Notes: generated from the sequence alone by a model not told the origin. A DNA stretch of 64,000 nucleotides from Paenibacillus sp. 32352 (GCF_002042965.1 NZ_MZNT01000006.1:186001-250000), one strand, 5' to 3'. Positions 34,443-43,323 are shown, counted from the first letter of the stretch. A program made the numbers and translations.

Positions 34443-35039
34443 CTAGACCTTTTGGATTATAGGTTGATCCTCTATGAAATGAACCTCACCCGGCGACATC
34501 GAAGCAATTCGAGCCAAAGAGTGAACCTCTACGCCCCGCCCCTCCAGAAGGCCCCTTCCTTCCTGGAAGCTCTTCTCGATGACACACCCGACGCCCATCA
34601 GCTCAGCGCCCGATTCCTTCACGATATCGACCAGTCCGACCAGCGCCGCGCCGGTAGCCAGAAAATCGTCGACGATCAGCACCTTGTCGCCCCGATTCAG
34701 ATACTTCTGGGAAACGCTAACCTGATACGTTTCCTGCCGGGTAAACGAATGTACCGGTGCCGAGTATACGTTCTCAGCGAGAGTGACGGCTTTCTTCTTC
34801 TTGGCATAAACAAACGGAACGCCTAGCGCGATGGCCGCAGCCATGGCAAAGTGAATGCCGCTGGCCTCGATGGTAAGTACCTTGGTAATAGTCTTGCCCC
34901 CGAAAATACGCGCGAATTCCTTGCCGATCTCCAGCGCAAGCTGAGTGTCCACCTGATGATTCAAAAACGAATCCACCTTCAATACGGTATCGGACAGGAT
35001 CAGTCCCTCTTGACGTATGCGTTCTTGAAGTAATTTCAT
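34443..35039 (-). CDS. xpt: Xanthine phosphoribosyltransferase
   Basis: A 198-residue type I PRTase that converts xanthine and PRPP to XMP. It has the PRPP-binding loop KVLIVDDFLATGAALVGLVD at about residue 122 and the family N terminus MKLLQERIRQEGLILSDTVL. Its leader contains a guanine aptamer and terminator, so excess guanine should stop transcription before xpt-pbuX. Confidence 0.96.
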   Translation of the reverse strand: MKLLQERIRQEGLILSDTVLKVDSFLNHQVDTQLALEIGKEFARIFGGKTITKVLTIEASGIHFAMAAAIALGVPFVYAKKKKAVTLAENVYSAPVHSFTRQETYQVSVSQKYLNRGDKVLIVDDFLATGAALVGLVDIVKESGAELMGVGCVIEKSFQEGRGLLEGRGVEVHSLARIASMSPGEVHFIEDQPIIQKV

Positions 35040-35062
35040 AACTGTGTTCGCCCCTTTTCATG

Positions 35063-35112
35063 AAAAAAAAGGACAGGGCTCCTTGAGCACTCCTCAAGTG
35101 AAGCCTGTCCTT
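35063..35112 (-). terminator. Riboswitch-controlled attenuator of xpt-pbuX
   Basis: On the minus strand GGACAGGC pairs with the matching GCCCTGTCC and an inner CTTGAG pairs with CTCAAG; eight T residues follow, 23 bp before the xpt start. Confidence 0.9.
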
Positions 35113-35218
35113 CTGGGTTTTTGTCCCTGTTGGTGTAGCACGCAACCGTGCCCGCATCGCTCGGACCAGCCCTTCTACTCCATCAGGAAATAGAAACGGA
35201 ACCCTAGATGCGCTTTTC

Positions 35219-35289
35219 ACTCATAGTCGGTCGATTCATACGGTCGTCCGGTAGAAACTTATGGGCCATATCCCCAAAATTATACGAGT
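35219..35289 (-). ncRNA. Guanine riboswitch aptamer (purine class)
   Basis: The minus strand reads through all conserved purine-aptamer blocks: TATAAT after P1, GGATATGG, AAGTTTCTACC in the P2-P3 joining region, CCGTA and GACTATGAG. The C in GACTA corresponds to position 74, which specifies guanine rather than adenine. Confidence 0.95.
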
Positions 35290-35311
35290 TCATATGAAGT
35301 TATCTTTGTCT

Positions 35312-35340
35312 ATAGTACACGTTAGTATCTATCGTTTCAA
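35312..35340 (-). promoter_or_regulatory. Promoter of the xpt-pbuX leader
   Basis: On the minus strand TTGAAA (-35) and TACTAT (-10) are separated by 17 bp, placing the start a few bases before the aptamer P1. Confidence 0.75.
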
Positions 35341-35467
35341 GAGGAAATTTATCATAAATCGACAAGATTCGCGGGCTTCCGGAGCATGGAGTATTTCCCT
35401 TGGAATGAACTGGGGCGTCCGCCGGTTTTCCTGTCGGATTGATGCTCGACAGGCCATAATATACGGC

Positions 35468-35503
35468 AAAAAACCAGGGAGACTTGCCGACATGCCCCCT
35501 GGC
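35468..35503 (-). terminator. Terminator of the VTC-DUF4956-CotH operon
   Basis: On the minus strand CCAGGG and CCCTGG pair and six T residues follow. The 35345-35467 stretch to its left shows no gene. Confidence 0.85.
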
Positions 35504-35516
35504 TTCTTGGTTGGAA

Positions 35517-37370
35517 TTAGAGTCGTTTGCGCTTATAAAACACTACGATAAAGCAAGCGGCTAGCAAGGCTATAAAAGCAGCTCCAGCCATCATAGCTTC
35601 GCTGGCGCTTCCCTGCGGCTGCTGCTGGCCTCCCGGTCCCCCAGGGCCGCCTCCCGGACCTCCAAAGCCGCCTCCAGGGCCGCCCTGACGGCCTCCGGGG
35701 CCATTCTGCATCTGCTGGCCTCCCTGGCCGTTCTGCACCTGCTGGCCTCCTTGGCCGTTCTGCGCCTGCTGTCCCCCTTGGCCGTTCTGCAACTGCTGGC
35801 CTTCTTGGCCGTTCTGCGCCTGCTGGCCTCCTTGGCCGTTCTGCACCTGCTGGCCTCCTTGGCCGTTCTGCGCCTGCTGTCCCCCTTGGCCGTTCTGCGC
35901 CTGCTGTCCCCCTTGGCCGTTCTGCGCCTGCTGTCCCCCTTGGCCGTTCTGCTGGACTTGCCCGTTGACGGCGGCCGCTTGGGCCTGCACTTGCTGGCCC
36001 TTTTTGCCGTTGTTATTGCCGGCGCCCATGCCGGGCACGCCGCCACCCATACCTCCGGGCATACCGCCTCCCATGCCGCCGCCGCTTCCTGAACCGTCGC
36101 CAGAAGAAGGACTTGTACCGTCCAACTGCTTCGTCAGGCTGGAAACCATTTGCGAATTAAATGATTGGAGCTGGGTGATACCCTGCTGGTACTGGTCATA
36201 GGTATAGAAGGCCGTTGGGTCCTTGGCCACACCATCCGAGATCAGATCGGACAGCTCCTGGACACGCGCGGCAAACTTATCCTCGGATAAGTATCCTTGC
36301 ACCATCTCTTTGACAATCTGATGGTACTGTTCCTTATACTTGTCGACCTTCAACAGCTTATCGACCAAAGGCCGGTCCGCTACAGCCCCTTGGGTCGGCT
36401 CATCCATCAGAATCCCCGTTCCACCAAGGCCGCCGAACGCCATATTGTAATCCCAGGGCAGTATAGAGAATATCCCTTTATTTTCATACAAATAATAATT
36501 ATGCTTATTGCCTCCCAAATAACTGTCCATATTAGCGGTAGCCATATTAAGGGCGATAAATTTCAGGGCCTCCTCAACGTCCAGCACCTTTTCATAATCG
36601 GTTCCATTGTTCAGCTCATTGACCATGGCCAGAAGCTCTTCTCCTTTTGTAGAGCCCGACTTCAGATCGAGTCCCGTATAGGCGCTCGCCTTTTCCAGCC
36701 AATTCAATTCACTGCCGTTACCGCCGTTCGCTTTGTACAAAGCTCCGTTGGAGCTGCTGAAATTCCGCTCGAGATAGGACTCCCCTAGCTGCTCTACAGC
36801 CAGGTACAAGCCTTTCAGCTCGTTATTGACGTACAAGTTGACATAGGAATATTTAGGTGTCGGCAGGCCCATCTGCTCAGCCAGCTCATAGGCTAGAAAC
36901 TCCCGCATATAGGTGGGATCGCTGTAATTATTGTTCAGATTGATTTTGGTAATGCCCTCCAGGCTTTGACTCGAGATATATTCGTCAAACGCGATTTTGA
37001 AGCTGTACCGGTCCGAATCCGAATTGACGACGCTGCGCAGACTGAGGTTTCCCTTAGTCCGGACGGCCACATGATCTATATGCTTGCCGTTATAATCCAC
37101 CGACGCAGTCTTGAACTCCTCCGCGCTGGCATTGTCCAGCATATCTTGAAAATCATCCGGGTCAAGCGTAATGTTCACATCAATGACTTTATCCTTCGGA
37201 AATACGTTCTCATCTATGCTCTTCTCCTTATCCGACTTGCTTGAGCTGACGCCGCTTGTCGCCGCAGCACTGCCAGTTCCGGCCACGCCGCTGCCGCCCG
37301 TCACCCCACATCCGGTTATCCCCAAGATCAGGCAGATGCATAGAAGAAGCGTTATTGCTTTCGCTTTCAT
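35517..37370 (-). CDS. CotH-family kinase-like lipoprotein with low-complexity tail
   Basis: 617 residues. A lipobox LGITGC (Cys about 21) follows the signal peptide. The CotH domain (about 50-400) has KINLNNNYSDPTYMREFLAY, a LKGLYLAVEQLGE strand and DSYLGGNKHNYYLYENKG then SILPWDYNMAFGG, the Asp/Asn-rich catalytic end of CotH atypical kinases. After it come a Gly/Met-rich stretch, about ten QNGQGGQQA repeats, a GGPGG region, and a C-terminal transmembrane helix with KRKRL. Both ends could therefore be membrane-held. ATG at 37370 follows GGAGG. Third gene after VTC and DUF4956 genes. Spore-coat CotH phosphorylates coat proteins; the target here is unknown. Confidence 0.85.
   Translation of the reverse strand: MKAKAITLLLCICLILGITGCGVTGGSGVAGTGSAAATSGVSSSKSDKEKSIDENVFPKDKVIDVNITLDPDDFQDMLDNASAEEFKTASVDYNGKHIDHVAVRTKGNLSLRSVVNSDSDRYSFKIAFDEYISSQSLEGITKINLNNNYSDPTYMREFLAYELAEQMGLPTPKYSYVNLYVNNELKGLYLAVEQLGESYLERNFSSSNGALYKANGGNGSELNWLEKASAYTGLDLKSGSTKGEELLAMVNELNNGTDYEKVLDVEEALKFIALNMATANMDSYLGGNKHNYYLYENKGIFSILPWDYNMAFGGLGGTGILMDEPTQGAVADRPLVDKLLKVDKYKEQYHQIVKEMVQGYLSEDKFAARVQELSDLISDGVAKDPTAFYTYDQYQQGITQLQSFNSQMVSSLTKQLDGTSPSSGDGSGSGGGMGGGMPGGMGGGVPGMGAGNNNGKKGQQVQAQAAAVNGQVQQNGQGGQQAQNGQGGQQAQNGQGGQQAQNGQGGQQVQNGQGGQQAQNGQEGQQLQNGQGGQQAQNGQGGQQVQNGQGGQQMQNGPGGRQGGPGGGFGGPGGGPGGPGGQQQPQGSASEAMMAGAAFIALLAACFIVVFYKRKRL
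35700..35960. repeat. 27-bp tandem repeat inside the CotH-like gene
   Basis: About ten units of 27 bp (plus strand TTGGCCGTTCTGCGCCTGCT followed by seven variable bases) encode QNGQGGQQ plus A, V, M or L. Some units are identical over their whole length, so copy number probably varies by slippage or recombination. Confidence 0.9.
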
Positions 37371-37387
37371 TCCTGACACCTCCATTC

Positions 37388-38083
37388 TTAGGACACGTAA
37401 TCACCGCTGTAGCTGATGAGCACGGCATTTTTCACGCCTTGAAGCTCGTTCATTTGATTGACAAAAGCCCCTTCGCTATCGCGAAGCCGAATTTCCAGGG
37501 TCGTTTCGATATTGCCGTGAGTTACCGTTTTTTGCTTCACGTTGTACCTTTTTACCATGCGGCTGACCATGGAGTGAACTTCTTGTTCCGCTGCGTCTCC
37601 CTCACAATTCACCACTAACAGATACGGTGTTTCGAAGGACGACTTTTTGATAAAGAAGAACATCACCAAGCCAATTATAACTGAGCCCACGATAGCCAGC
37701 GTGTAGAAGCCGGCGCCGGACACGATCCCTGCCGCAGCGGCCCAGAACAGAAAGATCAGATCCGTCGGGTCTTTAATCGGCGTTCTGAAACGCACGATAG
37801 ACAGCGCGCCCACCATACCAAGCGACAGCACAAGGTTCGAGTTAACCGCAATAATGACCATCGCCGTAACCATAGACATGCCGATCAAGGAGATGTTGAA
37901 GCTTTTGGAATACAGGACGCCGCTGAACACCCGTTTGTACAATAAGTAAATGAAGAAGCCGATGAAAAAGGCGACGGCCAGCGACAGCAGGATTTTCGAC
38001 AGGGTGATATCCGAAGCAAAGTTGCTGATGACCGATTTTTTTAGTAAATCCGTAAAATTCGTTGTCGTTGTGTTTGTATCCAT
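37388..38083 (-). CDS. DUF4956 membrane protein
   Basis: A 231-residue protein with four transmembrane helices (about residues 28-48, 62-82, 86-106 and 118-142), then a cytosolic alpha/beta domain of about 85 residues. VGALSIVRFRTPIKDPTDLI near residue 94 is the DUF4956 hallmark. Its start lies 3 bp past the VTC stop and its stop 17 bp before the CotH-like start, so the three are one unit. The family recurrently travels with VTC-domain and CotH genes; a membrane channel or anchor role is plausible but unproved. Confidence 0.88.
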   Translation of the reverse strand: MDTNTTTTNFTDLLKKSVISNFASDITLSKILLSLAVAFFIGFFIYLLYKRVFSGVLYSKSFNISLIGMSMVTAMVIIAVNSNLVLSLGMVGALSIVRFRTPIKDPTDLIFLFWAAAAGIVSGAGFYTLAIVGSVIIGLVMFFFIKKSSFETPYLLVVNCEGDAAEQEVHSMVSRMVKRYNVKQKTVTHGNIETTLEIRLRDSEGAFVNQMNELQGVKNAVLISYSGDYVS

Positions 38084-38086
38084 AGA

Positions 38087-38800
38087 TCAATAATCCTCCC
38101 AAGTGTTGTATTTCAGAAATTTTCTGCAGATCACGTATTTGGATGCCGATTGTCGGTTCAGTCCTTCAAGCTGAAGAGCGATCCTGATAGAATCCGGAAT
38201 GTACTCATCGTACTTGACCTCCAAAATGATCAGATTCTCGTCGATAGCCCGGACGGGCTTCAGCTGCTTGCTGAACAGATCCGTCGAGTGCAGCCCGGTC
38301 CTTAGCTCCTTGTCGAACGTAATCCGCACGTTTCCGTTATGGCATACATAAGGCTCCCGCACATAGTCGACGATGACTTTGGGCCGCAGCAGATGATGGT
38401 TCATTTCATGATAAAGCTCCATCAGCAGTGGCTTCTCCGGATTGTTCAGCACCTCGAAATGTCCGGCTGCAATCTGCTCGTACATCTCCCGGGTCAACGG
38501 CTCCTTCACTTTTGCAATGTAGTCGTTGAACTTGATTTTTTTCTCAAAATGAATCACATCGTCCTGTACGTTATAAATGCGAATCCGGTACTTAACCCGG
38601 TCCCTGATTCCGCCCAGCTTCTCATGAAGCGCTTTATTGCTCATATCATCAAAATATAGGCTCCGAATGTGATATTCCCCTGAAGAGCCGACATTGCTGT
38701 CGGGGCTCATCAAGCTTTTGAGTCTTTGGCGGATAATGTAAAATTGATGCTGGTTAATGAAAAATTTGAGCTCATGCCGGTATTTCAAGCTCTTGTTCAT
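38087..38800 (-). CDS. VTC-domain polyphosphate polymerase-like protein
   Basis: A 237-residue single-domain protein of the VTC4 tunnel fold. It shows RHELKFFINQHQFYIIRQRL at the N terminus, RSLYFDD, the basic beta-strand pair RVKYRIRIYN and FEKKIKF, and the late acidic LIILEVKYDEYIPD. In yeast Vtc4 the same positions line a tunnel that polymerises ATP gamma-phosphate to polyphosphate. Bacterial copies are mostly untested. First gene of a VTC-DUF4956-CotH operon, divergent from an exported phosphatase across a 197-bp region with a PhoP-like box. Confidence 0.88.
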   Translation of the reverse strand: MNKSLKYRHELKFFINQHQFYIIRQRLKSLMSPDSNVGSSGEYHIRSLYFDDMSNKALHEKLGGIRDRVKYRIRIYNVQDDVIHFEKKIKFNDYIAKVKEPLTREMYEQIAAGHFEVLNNPEKPLLMELYHEMNHHLLRPKVIVDYVREPYVCHNGNVRITFDKELRTGLHSTDLFSKQLKPVRAIDENLIILEVKYDEYIPDSIRIALQLEGLNRQSASKYVICRKFLKYNTWEDY

Positions 38801-38937
38801 GTCACACCTCTTTCTATATCAGATCAACCCTGTATCTGGTTTTTCCATTTCCCATCCAGCTGTCTCTTCATTACAGAAAGTATTGTATCGTCCCTAACTG
38901 AACTCACGCTTAGCGGCAACTGAGCGGTAACTGAAAG

Positions 38938-38965
38938 TTTACAATTCCTTTACAATAGAGCTACA
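38938..38965 (+). promoter_or_regulatory. PhoP-box-like direct repeats
   Basis: TTTACA (38938), TTTACA (38949) and degenerate GCTACA (38960) recur every 11 bp, the spacing and hexamer of B. subtilis PhoP boxes. They lie 33-60 bp before the phosphatase start and in the region shared with the divergent VTC gene. Confidence 0.6.
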
Positions 38966-38997
38966 CTAGTCTGATATGGCAGGGAAGGAGTGTCCCC

Positions 38998-40245
38998 ATG
39001 ATGATCCGATATCAAAGCGCCGCTTGGCTCATCGCATTGGCTGTAGTTGTCGTCGGAGCCGCTCTATGGCTGGAATCACAAAAGCAGGGCCCGGTCCACG
39101 CGTCCAGCACCCCTAAATCGATAGCAACTACGTTTCATGGAGACCCCCGTACAACCCGGGCGTTCACCTGGTTCACGGAAAATCCAGAGGATGCAGCCGT
39201 CATTCAATGGGTCAAAGGCTCACAGTTTACAGGAGATAACGTCCAGACGCTCACAGGGTCCACGGCTGTCATCCAGATGGAGAAAAAGAAGTCTCAGGCG
39301 GCTCATACAGTAGAAATCACCGGACTGGAGCCGGGTACGGTTTATTCCTATCGAGTTGGCAGCGGCCAAGGTACGGGTTGGAGCGAGCCCTCCTCGTTTA
39401 GGACGGAGCCGGAAGGAACGAACGGGTTCACGTTCATTAACGTTGCGGATTCCCAAGGGAAGACGGAGAAGGATTTCGAGCAATGGGGCAGGACGCTGGA
39501 CCAAGCCTTCAAGATCTTTCCCCATGCCGGATTCATCGTTCATAATGGCGATTTGACGGAGGATCCCGAGGAGGAGACCGGCTGGGATTCCTTCTTCGGC
39601 AAGACCGGCAGCTGGCTGAAGCAAATTCCTCTGATGCCGGTCACGGGTAACCACGACGAAATGAACGGCAATGCGGACCGATATTTGGCCCATTTCCAGC
39701 TGCCCGCCAACGGGGCGAAAGGTTCCATTCCCGGTACCAATTACTCGTTTGATTACGGCAGCGCCCACATCGTCGTATTGAATACGGAATCCAATATCAA
39801 CGGACAGACCGAATGGCTCCGGAACGATCTGGCCCGTACCGATAAGCCATGGAAGATTGTCGCCATGCACAGAGGGGTCTACGGAGGGAATTCGTATAAG
39901 AAGGTGGAGAAGTGGAGCGAGCTGTTTGATGAATTCCAGGTCGATCTTGTCCTGCAGGGGCATAATCACGAATATTCCCGATCGTATCCCCTGCGCGGCG
40001 GTAAAATAACGGGGAACGGAGACGGGCCGATTGTCAACCATGAAGGGACTGTATACGTGGTCACCAATGCGTCCGGTACCAAGTTCAACGAAAAGAAAAA
40101 GGATCTGTTCTACCATAAGGTCCATTTCCAGAATGAGAAGCCGATGTTTGCCGGCATTACAATCGAGGGGTCTTCATTAACCTATCAAGCCTTTGATGCG
40201 GATGGGGTAAAATGGGACGAATTCGTGATCCGTCACGAGAGCTAG
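38998..40245 (+). CDS. Exported purple-acid-phosphatase-like metallophosphoesterase
   Basis: 415 residues. An uncleaved or cleaved N-terminal signal (residues 5-24) precedes an FN3-like purple-acid-phosphatase N domain (about 40-140; TRAFTWFTENPEDAAVIQWV) and a calcineurin-type domain with metal motifs NVADSQGK, FIVHNGDLTEDP, TGNHDEMNG, VAMHRGVYGG and LQGHNHEYSRS in order. GGAAGGAG precedes the ATG. The PhoP-like box suggests induction by phosphate starvation and a role in releasing phosphate outside the cell. Confidence 0.9.
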   Translation: MMIRYQSAAWLIALAVVVVGAALWLESQKQGPVHASSTPKSIATTFHGDPRTTRAFTWFTENPEDAAVIQWVKGSQFTGDNVQTLTGSTAVIQMEKKKSQAAHTVEITGLEPGTVYSYRVGSGQGTGWSEPSSFRTEPEGTNGFTFINVADSQGKTEKDFEQWGRTLDQAFKIFPHAGFIVHNGDLTEDPEEETGWDSFFGKTGSWLKQIPLMPVTGNHDEMNGNADRYLAHFQLPANGAKGSIPGTNYSFDYGSAHIVVLNTESNINGQTEWLRNDLARTDKPWKIVAMHRGVYGGNSYKKVEKWSELFDEFQVDLVLQGHNHEYSRSYPLRGGKITGNGDGPIVNHEGTVYVVTNASGTKFNEKKKDLFYHKVHFQNEKPMFAGITIEGSSLTYQAFDADGVKWDEFVIRHES

Positions 40246-40350
40246 CAGCTGCTTGAGCGAAAGGGATGCCCTTGCCGAGGCTTAATAGAGCTCAGTTGAG
40301 GGTGGTTCGTTATCCGTAACCCATATGGATTCGCGTCGAGCTTCAACAGC

Positions 40351-40380
40351 AAAAAAGCACACCCCTAATGGGTGTGCTCT
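40351..40380 (-). terminator. Terminator of rlmN
   Basis: GCACACCC and GGGTGTGC form a perfect stem around TAAT or similar; on the minus strand six T residues follow. It may also weakly serve the converging phosphatase gene. Confidence 0.85.
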
Positions 40381-40411
40381 CTCCTGTTTATACCTTATCG
40401 TTCCTTCTTGC

Positions 40412-41476
40412 TTACCCGATCGATTGCTTCAATTGCTTGCTTCTCAGCTGCCCGCAGGCGGCATCGATATCAGTTCCGTGCTCCAGCCTGACGCTGCAGC
40501 TGATGCCCTGCTTCTTCAACGTATCGTAGAAGGCCGTTATCGATTCCTGCTCGCTCCGCTGGTACTGGCTGTGCTCATCGACCGGATTATAAGGAATCAG
40601 ATTGACGTTAGCCAGCTGACGACGGTGACCGACCAGCTCTGCCAGCTCAAGAGCATGCTCCTTGCGATCGTTGACGTCCTTCAGCAAAATGTATTCCAGC
40701 GTAATTCTCCGCTTCGTTTTCTCCAAATAGTAATCAATGGCCGGCATAAGCTTGTTCAGCGGAATGGCCCGGTTGATTTTCATAATTCTGGTGCGAAGCT
40801 CGTCATTAGGCGCATGCAGCGAAATAGCCAGGTTCACCTGCAGATCCGAGTCGGCGAATTCGATAATTTTATCGGCCAGACCGCTGGTCGATACCGTAAT
40901 ATGTCTTGCCCCGATAGCCAGTCCTTTGTGGTCCTTGACCACATGGATGAAGTCGGACATGTTCTTGTAATTGTCGAACGGCTCTCCGATGCCCATCACG
41001 ACAATATGACTGACCTTCTCCCCTTGACCCGCAGAATCGAGATGCAGCTGAACCTTCATGATCTGCTCCACGATTTCGCCGCTCGATAAATCACGGCTCT
41101 TCGCAAGCAAGCCGCTTGCACAGAAGCTGCATCCGATATTACAGCCGACCTGCGTCGTGACGCATACTGACAAGCCGTACTTATGGCGCATGAGTACCGT
41201 TTCAATCAAGTTGCCGTCGCGCAGCTTGAACAGAAATTTAATCGTTCCGTCCGCGGATTCCTGTCTTGTGTGCTCACTCATCGTAGAAATGACGAAATGC
41301 TCCGCCAGCACTTGAAGACAATCCGGATGAACGTCGCTCATCTCCGCGAAGTCGGTTACCCGCTTGCGGTAAAGCCAATCCCACACCTGCGCCGCGCGGA
41401 ATTTTTTATGACCATGCTCTTGCAGCCATGCTATCAGCTGCTCCTGCGTCAATCCGTAGATGGATTCTTTATTCAT
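40412..41476 (-). CDS. rlmN: 23S rRNA (adenine-C2)-methyltransferase RlmN
   Basis: A 354-residue radical-SAM enzyme that methylates A2503 of 23S rRNA and A37 of some tRNAs. The 4Fe-4S motif is [12 protein letters not shown] (residues about 110-121), preceded by [11 protein letters not shown] and followed by [11 protein letters not shown]; the C-terminal Cys region [20 protein letters not shown] carries the methyl-carrying Cys. Start at 41476 with AGAGGA upstream; an ATG six codons earlier overlaps that site. Confidence 0.95.
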   Translation of the reverse strand: MNKESIYGLTQEQLIAWLQEHGHKKFRAAQVWDWLYRKRVTDFAEMSDVHPDCLQVLAEHFVISTMSEHTRQESADGTIKFLFKLRDGNLIETVLMRHKYGLSVCVTTQVGCNIGCSFCASGLLAKSRDLSSGEIVEQIMKVQLHLDSAGQGEKVSHIVVMGIGEPFDNYKNMSDFIHVVKDHKGLAIGARHITVSTSGLADKIIEFADSDLQVNLAISLHAPNDELRTRIMKINRAIPLNKLMPAIDYYLEKTKRRITLEYILLKDVNDRKEHALELAELVGHRRQLANVNLIPYNPVDEHSQYQRSEQESITAFYDTLKKQGISCSVRLEHGTDIDAACGQLRSKQLKQSIG

Positions 41477-41527
41477 ATGATATCCTCTTTTCAACTCTAT
41501 AAATTCAGTCCTATTATTGTCCCAAAA

Positions 41528-41822
41528 TTAGTTTGCTAAAACAAGGGGGTCAGGGCAGTTATTTGTTATCCAATATTGCCTAGCATCCTTAAGCTCCGTC
41601 AACGCCGCTTCAATCATACTCGATTGAATACTTCCAGTCGGTAGCCGCCCGCGCTTTAATAACCATGTCTTCACCTAAAAATATCTCCGTCCTAAGCTTA
41701 TGATGTGATCCGATTGGATTTTCCTGCACTTTTATTTTATAATATCGCCATATTCCCCGGACAGACTGAAGAAACGGCGTGTTACAATATAGATACCATA
41801 AATCAGGCAACCATGTCTCCAT
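41528..41822 (-). other. Possible small or broken gene upstream of rlmN
   Basis: A 70-codon frame (41822-41610) ends in LGEDMVIKARAATDWKYSIE and then YD, and its stop overlaps an ATG that opens a 29-codon frame (41617-41528) reading MIEAALTELKDARQYWITNN and onward. Either could be part of one frameshifted gene or of no gene. No clear ribosome binding site is seen. The rest of 41477-41908 shows nothing I can name. Confidence 0.25.
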
Positions 41823-41908
41823 TCTACAACCAGTATAGGCACAGATTACAGATAGCGGGGCATACGAACTGCCAGCACTACAATATATAATAAAGGATCG
41901 TGTTAGTC

Positions 41909-42016
41909 ATGGGTGTCATCATCTTTTGGTCGGTTGTTTGCTTGGTTATCGTTCTTGGCTTGACGTTCTGGATCACCAAGAAAGCATACTCGCGCAAATG
42001 GGATGAAGAAGAATAA
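41909..42016 (+). CDS. 35-residue single-span membrane peptide (YtzI-like)
   Basis: ATG at 41909 opens a 35-codon frame reading MGVIIFWSVVCLVIVLGLTF then WITKKAYSRKWDEEE. One hydrophobic helix fills residues 3-22, followed by a KKAYS turn and a charged tail, much like B. subtilis YtzI-type small membrane proteins. AAAGGA lies 11 bases upstream and a strong terminator follows at 42067. Role unknown. Confidence 0.65.
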   Translation: MGVIIFWSVVCLVIVLGLTFWITKKAYSRKWDEEE

Positions 42017-42066
42017 GCTTTCGTTCTGCGGCTCGTTTAAGTCGCTAACAATGCCTTGAGAATCAC

Positions 42067-42114
42067 AAAAAGAAGACGTCCTTCCTTTCCAGATGAAAGA
42101 ATGGGCGTCTTTCT
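42067..42114. terminator. Bidirectional terminator
   Basis: AAGAAGACG and CGTCTTTCTT pair with an inner TTTC/GAAA stem; A-run left and T-run right let it end both the small peptide gene and the TM2 gene. Confidence 0.85.
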
Positions 42115-42136
42115 TGTTTGCGTTCGCCGGTTACTC

Positions 42137-42556
42137 TTACAATGTTTTGGTTCCATATTTCATATTGAAGCTTTCATCGCTTGAGGCAAAGTAAATAATG
42201 CCTTCAACCAGGCTGATCAAGGTCGGGATATACGTCCAGCAGAAGAGCAAATACACGATGCCCCAGCCGACCCTGCCCAAATAAAATTTATGAATGCCGA
42301 AGCCTCCCAGTAAAATAGCCAGTATCCCTGCAACGATTTTACTTTTGGCAGGACGGACCCAGACCTGTTGTGGCGGAGGCGCCGAATTGACATAGATGTT
42401 GTTGTTGACAAATGGCTGCTGTGTTTCACGAGGAACATTTTGGTGCATTTGCGGGTTAGGCGGCGGAGCAAAGGAGAATTCTTCGCCGCAATATTTACAT
42501 TCTGTCGTATTCAATGCAACCGGTGCGCCGCAGGAAGGGCAGTTTTTTGTGCTCAT
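42137..42556 (-). CDS. Zinc-ribbon TM2-domain membrane protein
   Basis: 139 residues. An N-terminal zinc ribbon (CPSCGAPVALNTTECKYCGE, residues 6-25) leads through a Pro/Gln/Asn-rich linker to a TM2 domain with two helices: SKIVAGILAILLGGFGIHKF, then YLGRVGWGIVYLLFCWTYIP. Function of TM2 proteins in bacteria is unsettled. It ends a three-gene run with the SPFH zinc-ribbon protein and a membrane protein. Confidence 0.88.
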   Translation of the reverse strand: MSTKNCPSCGAPVALNTTECKYCGEEFSFAPPPNPQMHQNVPRETQQPFVNNNIYVNSAPPPQQVWVRPAKSKIVAGILAILLGGFGIHKFYLGRVGWGIVYLLFCWTYIPTLISLVEGIIYFASSDESFNMKYGTKTL

Positions 42557-42577
42557 AGGTCTGAGCTCCTCTCTATA

Positions 42578-43321
42578 TTATGATTGGATATTCAATGCTT
42601 CCCTATGATTAAGCAGCGTATGAGTTTCCTCAATCAGCTTTAAAATGTCGTTCAGGTTGCCTTCATGAAGGCTGGATTTCATATGCAGCTGCAGGAAATC
42701 CAGATTCACCTGCACCCTATGCTCCAGCTCCATGATCTGGCTGCTGCTCACTATTCTTCCAAACGGAGTCGAAGCCTGGAAGCGTTCCTTCAGCAATTGG
42801 AAGGCCTTCCAGATAGAGGCCGCGGTAGGATTCGGTTCCTTGTCCCGCAAAGCTTCTTCAATTGTACTGAGCTGCGCCTGAATCGTATGCTTGACGTCCC
42901 GCTCGAGCTCGGTCCTAAGTCTATCATCCGAATCCTGTCCGGCAAAAAACAATAGAATCGCATAGAGAGCCGCATACAGAGCGAATAGGAACAGCTCCCA
43001 GCCTATATACCCGAGCACACTGCCGGAAATAAACAATACTGAGATCAGATTGGAGATCAGGAAATAGGCGACGGTCAGCATAACCATCGATACACAATAA
43101 GGGAAGCTGCTGTTTCTAAAAAACAGCTGCGGCCTCACGAGAATCCCATTGACCGCAATCATCCCCGATGCCAGAACCATACCAGCTATCGCCTGCTTCT
43201 CTGGTTCCAACAAGAACGCCTCAGAAAGCAAGGTCATCGCACCGAAAATAACTGCAATATCAAAGGCTGCCGCCGCCAGCCAACGCAGCATGCGGTAGCT
43301 GCGAACATCCGTCCTGCTCAC
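42578..43321 (-). CDS. Membrane protein with cytosolic helical domain, unknown function
   Basis: 247 residues from a GTG at 43321, six bases after GGGGGG and 2 bp after the SPFH gene stop. Four or five hydrophobic helices occupy residues about 10-140, followed by a helical domain of about 110 residues (QAQLSTIEEALRDKEPNPTA and beyond). The position matches YdjH-like genes next to ydjI in B. subtilis, but sequence similarity is not something I can confirm. Confidence 0.7.
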   Translation of the reverse strand: MSRTDVRSYRMLRWLAAAAFDIAVIFGAMTLLSEAFLLEPEKQAIAGMVLASGMIAVNGILVRPQLFFRNSSFPYCVSMVMLTVAYFLISNLISVLFISGSVLGYIGWELFLFALYAALYAILLFFAGQDSDDRLRTELERDVKHTIQAQLSTIEEALRDKEPNPTAASIWKAFQLLKERFQASTPFGRIVSSSQIMELEHRVQVNLDFLQLHMKSSLHEGNLNDILKLIEETHTLLNHREALNIQS

Positions 43322-43323
43322 AT

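Noticed and set aside
35700..35960. Short regular repeats that could suggest a CRISPR array
   Set aside because: Units are head-to-tail 27-mers without spacers, in frame with the CotH-like gene, and encode a Gln/Gly repeat.
35751..36092. A long plus-strand frame rich in Leu opposite the CotH-like gene
   Set aside because: It is the antisense of the repeat tract; codon pattern and conserved motifs are on the minus strand.
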